14,082 bases of DNA from an uncultured Brachyspira sp. (GCF_949287625.1 NZ_CASEGO010000089.1:1-14082), one strand, 5' to 3'. Positions 6,847-13,951 are shown, numbered from the stretch's first letter. Made by a program: numbers and translations. The notes: generated by a model from the letters alone, not told the origin.

Positions 6847-8232
6847 ATGATTGCAGGTAGCGATAAATTTAATGATGAATGTGCAATAGCCGGCATATAT
6901 GGCAACCATGAGGCTGCTAATCTAGTTTACTTATGCTTATATGCTCTGCAGCATAGAGGACAGCAGGGTACTGGTATTGCAGCATATGACGGCGACCATA
7001 TTCATTCAGAAAAAAGAGAAGGTTTAGTTGCTGATGTTTATACAAAAAAGCGTCTTAAAAAATTACCTGGCAAAATAGCCATAGGTCATAACAGATACCC
7101 TACTGACGGTATTTTTTCAGCAAGAAATCTTCAACCAGTTATAGCAGAACTGCCAATAGGTGATTGTGCTCTTGCTTATAATGGTAACTTAGTAAATGCT
7201 TTTAAAATCCGTAAACAGCTTATACAAGACGGTGCAATCTTCTCTACTGGAACAGATTCTGAAACTATTATGCATCTGCTTGCTAAAAGACTAAAAAATG
7301 AAGACTTAATTACAGCCCTTTCAAATGTTATGACTCAAATAACTGGCTCATACTCTATGGTATTTATGGCTGATAATAAACTTATTGCTATGCGCGACCC
7401 ACACGGTGTCCGCCCACTTGCTATGGGTATGATGAAAGACGGATATGTATTTGTCAGCGAAACCGTTGCTCTTGATTTAATTGATGCCCACTTTGTCAGA
7501 GAAGTTGAACCTGGTGAAATGGTTGTTGTTGATGCAAGCGGTGTAAAATCTTATTTTCCTAATGGTAAATTAGAACACCCTGCACCATGCGTTTTTGAAC
7601 ATGTATATTTTGCAAGACCTGACTCTTTTATGTTTGGTCAGTCTGTTTATGAAGTGCGTAAAGGCTTTGGAAGAATGCTTGCAAAAGAATGTCCAGTAGA
7701 TGCAGATATTGTTATACCTGTGCCAGACTCTGGTATTACTGCAACAATAGGCTATTCTGAAGAAAGCAAAATACCTTTTGAACTTGGTATTATCAGAAAC
7801 CACTATGTAGGCAGAACTTTTATTGAACCATCACAAAATATCCGTGATTTTGGTGTTAGAATAAAACTTAACCCTGTTAGAAACCTTATTAGCGGTAAAA
7901 GAATAGTTGTTGTTGATGATTCTATCGTCCGCGGAACTACCAGTAAAAAAATAGTAAAACTTCTGCGAGATGCTGGAGCAAAAGAAATACATATGAGAAT
8001 ATCTGCTCCACCTACAAGCTACCCTTGCTATTATGGAATAGATACACCTACTAAAAAAGAACTTATATCTAATACACATACAGAAGAAGAAATTAGAAAA
8101 TTTATAGGGGCTGATTCTCTTGGATATATTTCCCTTGAAGGTATGAAAAAAGTGCTTATTGATAATAACTTCTGCTTTGCATGCTTTACTGGTCAGTATC
8201 CAATAGACCCTACAGATTTAATTGAGGACTAA
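6847..8232 (+). CDS. purF: amidophosphoribosyltransferase (PurF), [4Fe-4S] type with propeptide
   Basis: PurF catalyses the first committed step of de novo purine synthesis, converting PRPP and glutamine to 5-phosphoribosylamine. In this 461-aa protein the N-terminal glutaminase starts with an 11-residue propeptide (MIAGSDKFNDE) before the nucleophile Cys12. It also has RYPTDG (Arg83), YNGNL (about 111-115), GTDSE (135-139) and RDPHGVRP. The phosphoribosyltransferase half carries the PRPP loop VVVDDSIVRGTT (354-365). Cys248 (PCVFEHVYFARPD), Cys394 (YPCYYGIDT), Cys443 and Cys446 (CFACFTGQYP) sit where the B. subtilis-type enzyme holds its [4Fe-4S] cluster, so this is the oxygen-labile, self-processing type. 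The length is normal. It is first in a plus-strand unit with a small outer-membrane protein 8 bases downstream. Confidence 0.97.
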   Translation: MIAGSDKFNDECAIAGIYGNHEAANLVYLCLYALQHRGQQGTGIAAYDGDHIHSEKREGLVADVYTKKRLKKLPGKIAIGHNRYPTDGIFSARNLQPVIAELPIGDCALAYNGNLVNAFKIRKQLIQDGAIFSTGTDSETIMHLLAKRLKNEDLITALSNVMTQITGSYSMVFMADNKLIAMRDPHGVRPLAMGMMKDGYVFVSETVALDLIDAHFVREVEPGEMVVVDASGVKSYFPNGKLEHPAPCVFEHVYFARPDSFMFGQSVYEVRKGFGRMLAKECPVDADIVIPVPDSGITATIGYSEESKIPFELGIIRNHYVGRTFIEPSQNIRDFGVRIKLNPVRNLISGKRIVVVDDSIVRGTTSKKIVKLLRDAGAKEIHMRISAPPTSYPCYYGIDTPTKKELISNTHTEEEIRKFIGADSLGYISLEGMKKVLIDNNFCFACFTGQYPIDPTDLIED

Positions 8233-8240
8233 ACATACAA

Positions 8241-8897
8241 ATGAAAAAAATATTGTTAGTAATTATTATTTTATCATTTGCATGCAGTTTTGCTTTTGCT
8301 GATGACAGAACCGATAAACCATATAACTACGGCTATGCAAAAAGGCATGGTATGGTAGCCATTACTGGTAATTTAACAGACAGAATTTCTAATGCCTGGG
8401 GCGATTTAGCTCCGGGCGGCGGCGGCTTGGTATATTATAATATATTAAATGACTTCTGGGGTAATTTCTCTATCGGCTTTAGTGCTGACTATATTGGCGG
8501 TGATTTCACTACTAAAAATCAGAATATAAAAGGTAAAGCCCATATGGCACCTATTGCTTTAAATCTTGCATATATGACATCATCAAACATAGTTAATGCA
8601 TGGATTGGTATTGGTATTTCATATAACTTTGCCACATTTAATATTTCTGACGGTACAAATAATGGCGTTTATTACAGTGATTTTACACAAAACAGCCAGT
8701 TAATAGGGTTTGACGCATTTGCCGGTGCTGAATATCTTTTTACAAAAGACGGCAGATGGGGTGCATTTTTTGAGTTTAGATATACTTATGCTCAAAACCC
8801 TAAATTTAACTTAGATTTAACAGGTGTTGGCAGTGTATCAGACTCACTTGATATGCAGCAGCTTAAATATACTATTGGGTTTTCATACCACTTTTAA
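8241..8897 (+). CDS. small outer-membrane beta-barrel protein (OmpW/OprF-barrel-like size)
   Basis: This 218-aa exported protein has a clear signal peptide (MKKILLVIIILSFACSFAFA, cleavage about residue 20). The rest alternates aromatic and small residues in strand-like segments rich in Tyr, Phe, Gly and Asn. It ends in Tyr-His-Phe, the C-terminal aromatic that the Bam machinery recognises. Eight or so strands fit a small porin-like or structural barrel. I do not recognise a specific family; candidates are opacity/OmpW-like barrels. The start is 8 bases after the purF stop. The nearest ribosome site is a distant GAGGA inside the purF end, so translation may depend on coupling to purF. Its function is unknown. 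The placement behind purF is probably just shared transcription. Confidence 0.85.
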   Translation: MKKILLVIIILSFACSFAFADDRTDKPYNYGYAKRHGMVAITGNLTDRISNAWGDLAPGGGGLVYYNILNDFWGNFSIGFSADYIGGDFTTKNQNIKGKAHMAPIALNLAYMTSSNIVNAWIGIGISYNFATFNISDGTNNGVYYSDFTQNSQLIGFDAFAGAEYLFTKDGRWGAFFEFRYTYAQNPKFNLDLTGVGSVSDSLDMQQLKYTIGFSYHF

Positions 8898-8906
8898 GGA
8901 GATATT

Positions 8907-9431
8907 ATGTCTAGTTCCAGCTATTTAGCAAGCATTATATTTTCAGTGCTTATTATAATATTTGGCGTAATTATTATAATGAACCCTGCAGGCACAATGA
9001 CTGCATTTGCTATAATGATAAGTATATTAATGATTGTTTCAGGACTTACAAATATATTTTTATTTATAAGTCTGCGTGATTTTAAAGGTTCTGTATACTA
9101 CTTAATAGAAGGCGGCATCTCTATTATACTTGGTATTATGCTTTTAAGCAGCCAGTCTGCTCTTGAAAATCTGCTGCCTTTATTAGTAGGTTTCTGGATA
9201 GCATTAAAAAGTGTTACTGCAGTTGTTACAGCAATTGAATGGAAAAAAAGAACTTATCCTGCATGGAAGTCTTTAATGGCTGGCGGTATTATTGGTATCC
9301 TTTTAGCTCTTTTAATTGCTGCCGTTCCTAAAATAGTTTCTGTCTATATCAGCCTTGTGCTTGGTATTGCGATGATAATCATAGGTGTTGTGATTATTCT
9401 ATTTGTAATAAATTTAAGAAGAATAAGTTAA
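8907..9431 (+). CDS. HdeD/DUF308-family six-helix membrane protein
   Basis: This 174-aa inner-membrane protein has six hydrophobic helices (about residues 7-25, 32-55, 64-81, 86-108, 122-140 and 146-168) in the three-hairpin layout of the DUF308/HdeD family. Each hairpin has Gly-rich helix starts such as IIFGVIIIMNP and ISIILGIMLL. In enteric bacteria HdeD is an acid-stress-associated membrane protein; in most bacteria the role is unknown. A strong ribosome site AAGGAG (8896-8901) overlaps the stop of the preceding barrel gene, and the gap is 9 bases. It is the last gene before an intrinsic terminator. The family call rests on topology and length, with few diagnostic residues. Confidence 0.8.
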   Translation: MSSSSYLASIIFSVLIIIFGVIIIMNPAGTMTAFAIMISILMIVSGLTNIFLFISLRDFKGSVYYLIEGGISIILGIMLLSSQSALENLLPLLVGFWIALKSVTAVVTAIEWKKRTYPAWKSLMAGGIIGILLALLIAAVPKIVSVYISLVLGIAMIIIGVVIILFVINLRRIS

Positions 9432-9450
9432 TTACATATATTAAAATATT

Positions 9451-9479
9451 AAAAAAGGGCTTTTAAGAAGCCCTTTTTT
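9451..9479. terminator. bidirectional rho-independent terminator
   Basis: A perfect 12-bp stem (A6 GGGCTT at 9451-9462, AAGCCC T6 at 9468-9479) has a 5-base loop. Flanking A- and T-runs provide U-tracts in both directions. It ends the purF unit on the plus strand and the convergent metF on the minus strand. Confidence 0.93.
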
Positions 9480-9488
9480 TATTATATC

Positions 9489-10340
9489 TTATAAGAAATG
9501 AAGTTTATCTAATATGCGTTTTGTAGCATGGGACCTGTTTAATGTATAAAAATGAAGCCCTGCCACCTGATTTTTAACTAAATCTTCGCACTGGTTAACC
9601 GCATAATCTATACCAATAGATGTAATATCTTCTTCGCTTTTGCCTTCCATTGATTTTATTAAATGTTCAGGTATATGGCTTGAGCACATTACTTTAAACC
9701 TTTCTATCTGAGAAAAATTTACAATAGGCATTATTCCTGCCACTATAGGAACTTTTATGCCTGCTTTTTCTGCACGCTCTCTAAACCTGTAAAAATACTC
9801 ATTATCAAAAAATAACTGAGTAATTATAAAAGATGCTCCCATATCTACTTTATATTTCAGCATCTCTATATCTTTTTCTATACTTGGTGATTCTGGGTGT
9901 TTTTCTGGATAGCCTGCCACACCTATACAGAATTTACCACGATTGGCAATATAGCTTACTAAATCAGAAGCATATTTAAAATCGCCCTGCTTTAAGTCGC
10001 TGCCTTTTGGTATATCACCGCGAAGTGCAAGTACATTTTCTATACCTGCATTTTCTAGCTTTTCTAAAATATTATCAAGTGTAACTTTATCAAAACCAAC
10101 ACATGTAATATGCATCATTGTTTCATATTTGCATGTATCTTTAATATAATTTATCCAGTCAAAAGTTTTATCAGCAGTAGAGCCGCCTGCTCCAAAAGTA
10201 ACTGATGAAAAATCTGCATTTTCTTCTTGTAAAGAATCTATAGTATCAAAAAGCACTTTTTCTATTGCTAAAGTTTTAGGCGGAAAAAACTCAAAAGAAA
10301 TAGACGGCTTTCTAGTATTTAAAATATTTGAAATGCTCAT
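9489..10340 (-). CDS. metF: methylenetetrahydrofolate reductase
   Basis: MetF reduces 5,10-methylene-THF to 5-methyl-THF with FAD, supplying the methyl group for methionine synthesis. The 283-aa length is typical of bacterial MetF. Visible motifs are ISFEFFPPKT with Glu17 (the catalytic Glu28 of E. coli), VTFGAGGS (flavin/NADH region), ALRGDIPKG (the Asp that tunes the flavin), GVAGYPEKHPE, IITQLFFDN and GIMPI. The ATG has AGGA a few bases upstream. It is a monocistronic gene convergent with the purF unit. No met operon neighbour and no S-box-type leader is visible in the roughly 150 bases upstream. It marks the end of ordinary core genes before the decayed region. Confidence 0.97.
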   Translation of the reverse strand: MSISNILNTRKPSISFEFFPPKTLAIEKVLFDTIDSLQEENADFSSVTFGAGGSTADKTFDWINYIKDTCKYETMMHITCVGFDKVTLDNILEKLENAGIENVLALRGDIPKGSDLKQGDFKYASDLVSYIANRGKFCIGVAGYPEKHPESPSIEKDIEMLKYKVDMGASFIITQLFFDNEYFYRFRERAEKAGIKVPIVAGIMPIVNFSQIERFKVMCSSHIPEHLIKSMEGKSEEDITSIGIDYAVNQCEDLVKNQVAGLHFYTLNRSHATKRILDKLHFL

Positions 10341-10518
10341 TAATCCTATACTCCATAAATTAAATTTTCAGTAGATATTGCACTAAAAATATAAATTTGT
10401 AAATAGTAAATAATATAAATTTAAAATTTAATGCATAACTAATATGAAATATTACAATTAAAGATATGTTGATAATTATTTTATAATTTTATTCATATTA
10501 TTTTAATAGGTTTTCAAT

Positions 10519-10647
10519 CTAACTGCGGTTTAGCCCATCTACTAAAATATTACTTGTATCAATAAATCTATATTTATTTTTTAGCAGTTTTTCAATAAAT
10601 TCTGAATATGACTTACCCAAAAATTTAAAAAAGCCATATAAGATTAT
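10519..10647 (-). pseudogene. 3' remnant of an unidentified gene
   Basis: A 43-codon open segment on the minus strand (IILYGFFKFLGKSYSEFIEK and so on to VDGLNRS then stop) has a protein-like composition without start or ribosome site. The same frame upstream reads LIID then a stop, suggesting a decayed longer gene. I do not recognise the family. It could be chance, but the mix of charged, aromatic and aliphatic residues is unlike the surrounding AT-rich noise. Confidence 0.35.
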
Positions 10648-10685
10648 TTAGTCAATAATAAGCATTTTTATAATTTACCTTATAT

Positions 10686-10863
10686 ATGTTTTAGATACTT
10701 CACCTAAGAGTTTAGTTATTTTTTAACTTGTTCTCTACTCGCTTAGAAAAACATATCCTCGCAAAATTCGCTCGTCAGTATAATATATGCTTGTTATTTA
10801 TCAATTATTTATCCTATTAAAACCTTGTCTATTTTGAGAATAAGCCGAAGAATCTTAAAGCAT
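10686..10863. repeat. pair of imperfect inverted repeats, possible small mobile repeat
   Basis: ATGTTTTAGATACTTC (10686-10701) reappears inverted at 10847-10863 (GAAGAATCTTAAAGCAT), with two substitutions and one extra base. The ends frame a 178-base, non-coding segment that contains an unusual cluster of CG-containing words (ctcgcttag, tcctcgcaaaattcgctcg). The AGATTCTTCGGC-like core resembles intergenic repeats found dispersed in many bacterial genomes. That comparison is from memory. Confidence 0.35.
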
Positions 10864-10914
10864 ACAAATCTTTTTAATCTATGAAAATTTAAACAATTAT
10901 ACATATACAACTTA

Positions 10915-11156
10915 TCAGCAGTTAAGAGATTTTGTTAGCTTTACTCTTTCAAGAATATGGCTTTCACTAGCTTAGTTCAAATTTTTGGATAAGTTCAAAT
11001 CATTTTTTTCAGCATCCAGCTTTGTATTAATTGTCTTGTTTTGCAACCACTCCTATAATCTGTTTGTTCTTTATTATGCCCATCCTTACTGGTATTTAAT
11101 TTGATTTTTACTTCTGCTTCTATTAGTTCTAACAAAAACAATATATAGTCTTGATT
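10915..11156 (-). pseudogene. IS256 (mutator-type) transposase remnant, frameshifted
   Basis: Two overlapping minus-strand frames together read like the N-terminal part of an IS256-family transposase. The first (stop at 10995) gives ELIEAEVKIKLN then TDYRSGCKTR, the family's 'E-L-x-E-A-E-V...Y-R-x-G-x-x-x-R' stretch. After a frameshift the next gives INTKLDAEKNDLNLSKNLN and SHILERVKL, matching the family's 'DTR-x-G-x-x-x-L-x-x-P-K-L-R...ILE' stretch. An in-frame stop lies between those two pieces, and the frame ends at 10915. The rest of the transposase, including the DDE catalytic part, is missing. The element is long dead. It shows that insertion sequences once entered this interval. Confidence 0.7.
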
Positions 11157-11563
11157 TTACACATTCTACTAATATTTTTTTATTTCTAATATTTTTTTCT
11201 AAAACCATTTTATGCTATATTTTTTGAGTATTTTATATTACTTCTTTATAGTTGTAACCTAAACAGGACAAAAATCCATCTTAACAGGTGTTTTAACATC
11301 TATTAAATAATATTAGCTAATTTTATATCATATTCCAATGACAAATTCAATATAAGTTGATGCCTGCTTTCCATCATTACACATTTGTGTTCATACTTAT
11401 TATTTCCTGCCATATCTGTTTACTTATAATACTCTATCATTATATAATAAAAAACTTATTTTTGCTCTTTTTATACAGTCTCAATTTATCCATAATGTTT
11501 TATCTATTTACTGCTCAACCAATATTTTTAAATAAATTATTATGTAAATGAAATTACTGAATT
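11157..11563. other. non-coding, decayed interval between the transposase remnant and gtrII-like gene
   Basis: No intact gene is seen here. A minus-strand frame of 36 codons (ATG 11413 to stop 11303, starting MAGNNKYEHKCVMMESRHQL) is hydrophilic and protein-like but lacks a ribosome site; it may be another gene scrap. The plus-strand frame at 11357-11551 encodes only Leu/Ile/Phe/Tyr-rich sequence, as expected from AT-rich DNA, and I do not call it. No terminator for the glucosyltransferase-like gene is evident directly after its stop at 11564. Confidence 0.5.
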
Positions 11564-13099
11564 TTATCTTAGTTTGATAATGACAGTATTTCCATAAAGC
11601 TGTATGGAATTATTGTGTGGATATACTGGCATTGTGTCTATAAAATCAAGCATATCTTTGTCATATCTATCTATATCATATTTATTAACATTCATATTCA
11701 ATCCCAATATTTTCATAAAACTTAATATTCTATCAGTATTACCACCATCTGCTGAATAAAAAGATGCTTGAAACATATCTGATGAAACTCTCAAAGGATG
11801 GTTATTGTGCTGTAAATTACCATAAAAAATAACATTATATTTTGCATCGTATACATCTGGATATTTACTATATATTCGGTTTATTATGTCAAATGAAATC
11901 ATCTTATCCTGTTCATATCCAATAACATATGAAGATTGTTTTTCTACAATATTTGAACCATTAATAATAACAACAGAAAATGCAAATACATAAAGAAGAT
12001 ATTTAATAAATGTATTCTTTTCAAAAAAAATATACATTAATAATATTACAAATGGACCTAAAAAAGCAGAAGAAAAGCGAGCTCTCATTACTAATAAATC
12101 ATTGAAAAGCAAAATATTTAAAGAATATACTGCTAATAAAAACATAATTGATAATACAATAAAATATATTCTATCCTTAAAACTATTGAATTTAAAAAAA
12201 CAATAAAGACACACAACTATAAAAAAAATAATTTTATATGTTATTTCATTTATCAATATAAGTTTCATAATAGAAAGGATTGTATGCATATAATCAGTAT
12301 TCCAGCCAATCATATTAGAGTGATATTCTCCAAAACCTGCTGCAAAAATATAGATAAAAATAATATAAATAATTGTTGATATAGTTAATACAGTAATACT
12401 TTTAACAGCTAGATTTACATTATCTTTAATATTATTTCTGTTTATAAAATCTAAAATAATATTAATCATCATAACAGTTAAAAAAACTGAAAAATTTGCC
12501 TGATATGATGATATACCAATAAATAACAGAACAATTGACAAAAATATGAATGGAAAACTCCATCTACTTTTAATGATTTGAAAAGCTGCTATTACAAACA
12601 AAAAACCAATAAAATTATAAGCAGATTGAAAATAAAAATACTGCAGATAAGAAAAACAAGGATATGTAATAAGCATTACTACATACATACATTTTGCAGT
12701 ATTTGAAATATATTTATAATTTGCAATAGTTAATGCTGCTGCAAAAACTAATGCTGTTATTCCAATTAACTGAGAAATAATATGATATTTTGCAAATGGA
12801 AATACATAGTATAAAAAAACACTTCCAAAGCGGTTTGTTCTAACATAATCTTTCATTCCATTTATTGCATAAAACTCACTGTCAATCCCAAATTTAACTG
12901 TGAAAATATCTATACTATTAAATAATATAGCTGTTATTACCGCAGTCAAAATAATATATATATTATTTGCACAAAATCTTTTGAAATAATTTGTTAAGCA
13001 CAATATCTCATTATTAATATTCACTAAATATTTTTTCTTTTTATTACCAATAAATTTTTTTTTGCTGTATTTTATCATATGGGGGGGGGGGGGAGTCAA
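11564..13099 (-). CDS. GtrII-type membrane glucosyltransferase (O-antigen/LPS modification), candidate phase-variable
   Basis: This 511-aa polytopic membrane protein (about ten or more helices) matches the general plan of the GtrII glucosyltransferase family, which adds glucose to surface polysaccharide on the periplasmic side. The acidic first loop GIDSEFYAINGMKDYV with NRFGSVFLYY and the ending DTMPVYPHNNSIQLYGN with VIIKL are the most GtrII-like parts. A periplasmic C-terminal domain follows the last helix (from about residue 400). Two starts are possible. TTG 13099 has GGGGA five bases upstream and runs through a 13-C tract (MTPPPPHMIKYSKKK). ATG 13078 follows the tract but has no ribosome site. 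I chose the TTG because it alone has a Shine-Dalgarno-like sequence. No gtrA/gtrB partners (flippase, undecaprenyl-phosphate glucosyltransferase) are nearby. The gene sits alone among insertion-sequence debris, suggesting horizontal acquisition. The substrate is unknown. Confidence 0.78.
   Translation of the reverse strand: MTPPPPHMIKYSKKKFIGNKKKKYLVNINNEILCLTNYFKRFCANNIYIILTAVITAILFNSIDIFTVKFGIDSEFYAINGMKDYVRTNRFGSVFLYYVFPFAKYHIISQLIGITALVFAAALTIANYKYISNTAKCMYVVMLITYPCFSYLQYFYFQSAYNFIGFLFVIAAFQIIKSRWSFPFIFLSIVLLFIGISSYQANFSVFLTVMMINIILDFINRNNIKDNVNLAVKSITVLTISTIIYIIFIYIFAAGFGEYHSNMIGWNTDYMHTILSIMKLILINEITYKIIFFIVVCLYCFFKFNSFKDRIYFIVLSIMFLLAVYSLNILLFNDLLVMRARFSSAFLGPFVILLMYIFFEKNTFIKYLLYVFAFSVVIINGSNIVEKQSSYVIGYEQDKMISFDIINRIYSKYPDVYDAKYNVIFYGNLQHNNHPLRVSSDMFQASFYSADGGNTDRILSFMKILGLNMNVNKYDIDRYDKDMLDFIDTMPVYPHNNSIQLYGNTVIIKLR
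13055..13063 (-). repeat. A9 homopolymer within the start of the glucosyltransferase gene
   Basis: Nine A in the coding sense encode part of the KKK stretch a few codons after the C13 tract. It is a second potential slippage site, though A-runs of this length are common in such AT-rich DNA. Confidence 0.5.
13081..13093. repeat. poly-G(13)/poly-C tract, putative phase-variation switch
   Basis: Thirteen consecutive G on the plus strand (13 C in the coding sense of the glucosyltransferase gene). I see no other G or C run of comparable length in the window. It is flanked by TTGACT upstream and ATATGATAAA downstream in the minus sense. With 13 C the frame TTG-ACT-(CCC)4-CAT-ATG is open. With 12 C the frame reads ATA-TGA and stops at once. 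With 14 C it stops within about a dozen codons, at TGG-TAA. Confidence 0.85.
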
Positions 13100-13204
13100 G
13101 TCTTCCCCAAGTTAGAACAATCAAAAAATTTTTGATAATACCTATTCTAAAAATTATTAATTTATTAACAGTACCTGAATTTAAAGAAAGGGTTATGCGT
13201 TTTG
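13082..13204 (+). pseudogene. gene fragment reading away from the poly-G tract
   Basis: On the plus strand a frame running out of the poly-G tract gives ESSLPQVRTIKKFLIIPILK, INLLTVPEFKERVMRFGNK and then two stops (13202-13207). It looks like a genuine protein C-terminus: mixed charge, a hydrophobic segment and tandem stops. With 13 G the ATG at 13079 is out of frame with it; with 11 or 14 G it would be in frame (about 45 residues). I do not recognise it. It may be the tail of a lost gene that also carried the tract, or an alternative short product. Confidence 0.35.
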
Positions 13205-13625
13205 GAAACAAATAATAAGCCAAGAGAAGTTAATCAGAATATTACAGATTAATTAAAATTATTAATGTCAAATATAATTTTGTAATAAATAATACTATTC
13301 AGCCACCATAAAGTTTTAAAAGTAATCGTTTATTATACCAATTAATAAAATTTATTATTTTTTCAAAAACTCTAAAGCTGTTTTTTCCTTTCTATTTCAC
13401 CCAAAAAGCATAATAGGTGTATTTATCTCAATTATTTCTGTATTCAAAGCAAAATATAGCAAAAAACAATTCTTATAAAATGCTTGTGATTGAATTTTTG
13501 GAATAATAGATATCCAAAATGAATTATAGATATTAACTGAAAAATATTAAATTAAGTGGCACGATGATAATAAAATTCTTTATTACTTATAAACAAAATT
13601 GCGAACTTTTTTGGATATTATCTAA

Positions 13626-13643
13626 TACTGAAATTCATCTAAT
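13626..13643 (+). repeat. 18-base direct repeat, copy 1
   Basis: TACTGAAATTCATCTAAT is repeated exactly at 13793-13810, 167 bases downstream in the same orientation. An exact 18-mer is unlikely by chance at this distance even in AT-rich DNA. Confidence 0.7.
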
Positions 13644-13792
13644 TACTGTAACTTATTACCCGCATATATAATAATCAAGGTATAAAAAGCCTTTAAAGTG
13701 ATATATTCTATGGTGTCTTAAAATCTCGTTGCTATTATAGTTTGATGTGACTTGAACTAGATAAGGATATTTTTTTATAAGACTTTGTCATC

Positions 13793-13810
13793 TACTGAAA
13801 TTCATCTAAT
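13793..13810 (+). repeat. 18-base direct repeat, copy 2
   Basis: Exact copy of TACTGAAATTCATCTAAT at 13626-13643. The two copies enclose 149 bases without a reading frame. They could be footprints of an excised element or remains of a local duplication. Confidence 0.7.
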
Positions 13811-13900
13811 ATAAAAATAACTTAAATATAAATAGTATATAGTCAAATAAATTTTTAAACAATGGTGTATGAGCTAAAAAGACATAATATATAAATCATC

Positions 13901-13921
13901 ACTACCCGTTGAATGGGTAGT
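13901..13921. repeat. GC-rich hairpin, possible IS200/IS605-type end
   Basis: A 7-bp perfect stem (ACTACCC at 13901-13907, GGGTAGT at 13915-13921) has a GTTGAAT loop. It is the most GC-rich palindrome in this decayed interval and lacks a U-run, so it is not a typical terminator. Such hairpins occur at ends of IS200/IS605-type elements, but no tnpA or tnpB sequence is visible here. Confidence 0.35.
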
Positions 13922-13951
13922 TTGCTCTTTCCACTCTCTAAATGGTTTAAT

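Larger units (their letters stand above)
13205..13951. other. decayed non-coding interval between the glucosyltransferase locus and the rRNA operon
   Basis: There is no intact gene in this AT-rich stretch of about 750 bases. On the minus strand around 13300-13385 a frame reads KNSFRVFEKIINFINWYNKR and then LYGG before a stop. It resembles the 'INWYN.R' end of IS3/IS481-type transposases, but this is weak. It also holds an 18-base direct repeat (13626-13643 and 13793-13810) and a GC-rich hairpin (13901-13921). I see no tRNA. Confidence 0.5.

Noticed and set aside
7570..8079. two minus-strand open frames within purF
   Set aside because: Shadows of a clearly conserved purF; translations are Cys/Tyr/Phe-rich and unlike real proteins.
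11357..11551. plus-strand 64-codon hydrophobic frame
   Set aside because: Composition (Leu, Ile, Tyr, Phe, His) is what AT-rich non-coding DNA gives; no ribosome site and it lies within a decayed interval.
13081..13093. poly-G run as an assembly or sequencing artefact
   Set aside because: It cannot be excluded from sequence alone, but the exact in-frame fit with a GtrII-type gene and a Shine-Dalgarno-backed TTG favours a real tract. Its exact length should be treated as uncertain.
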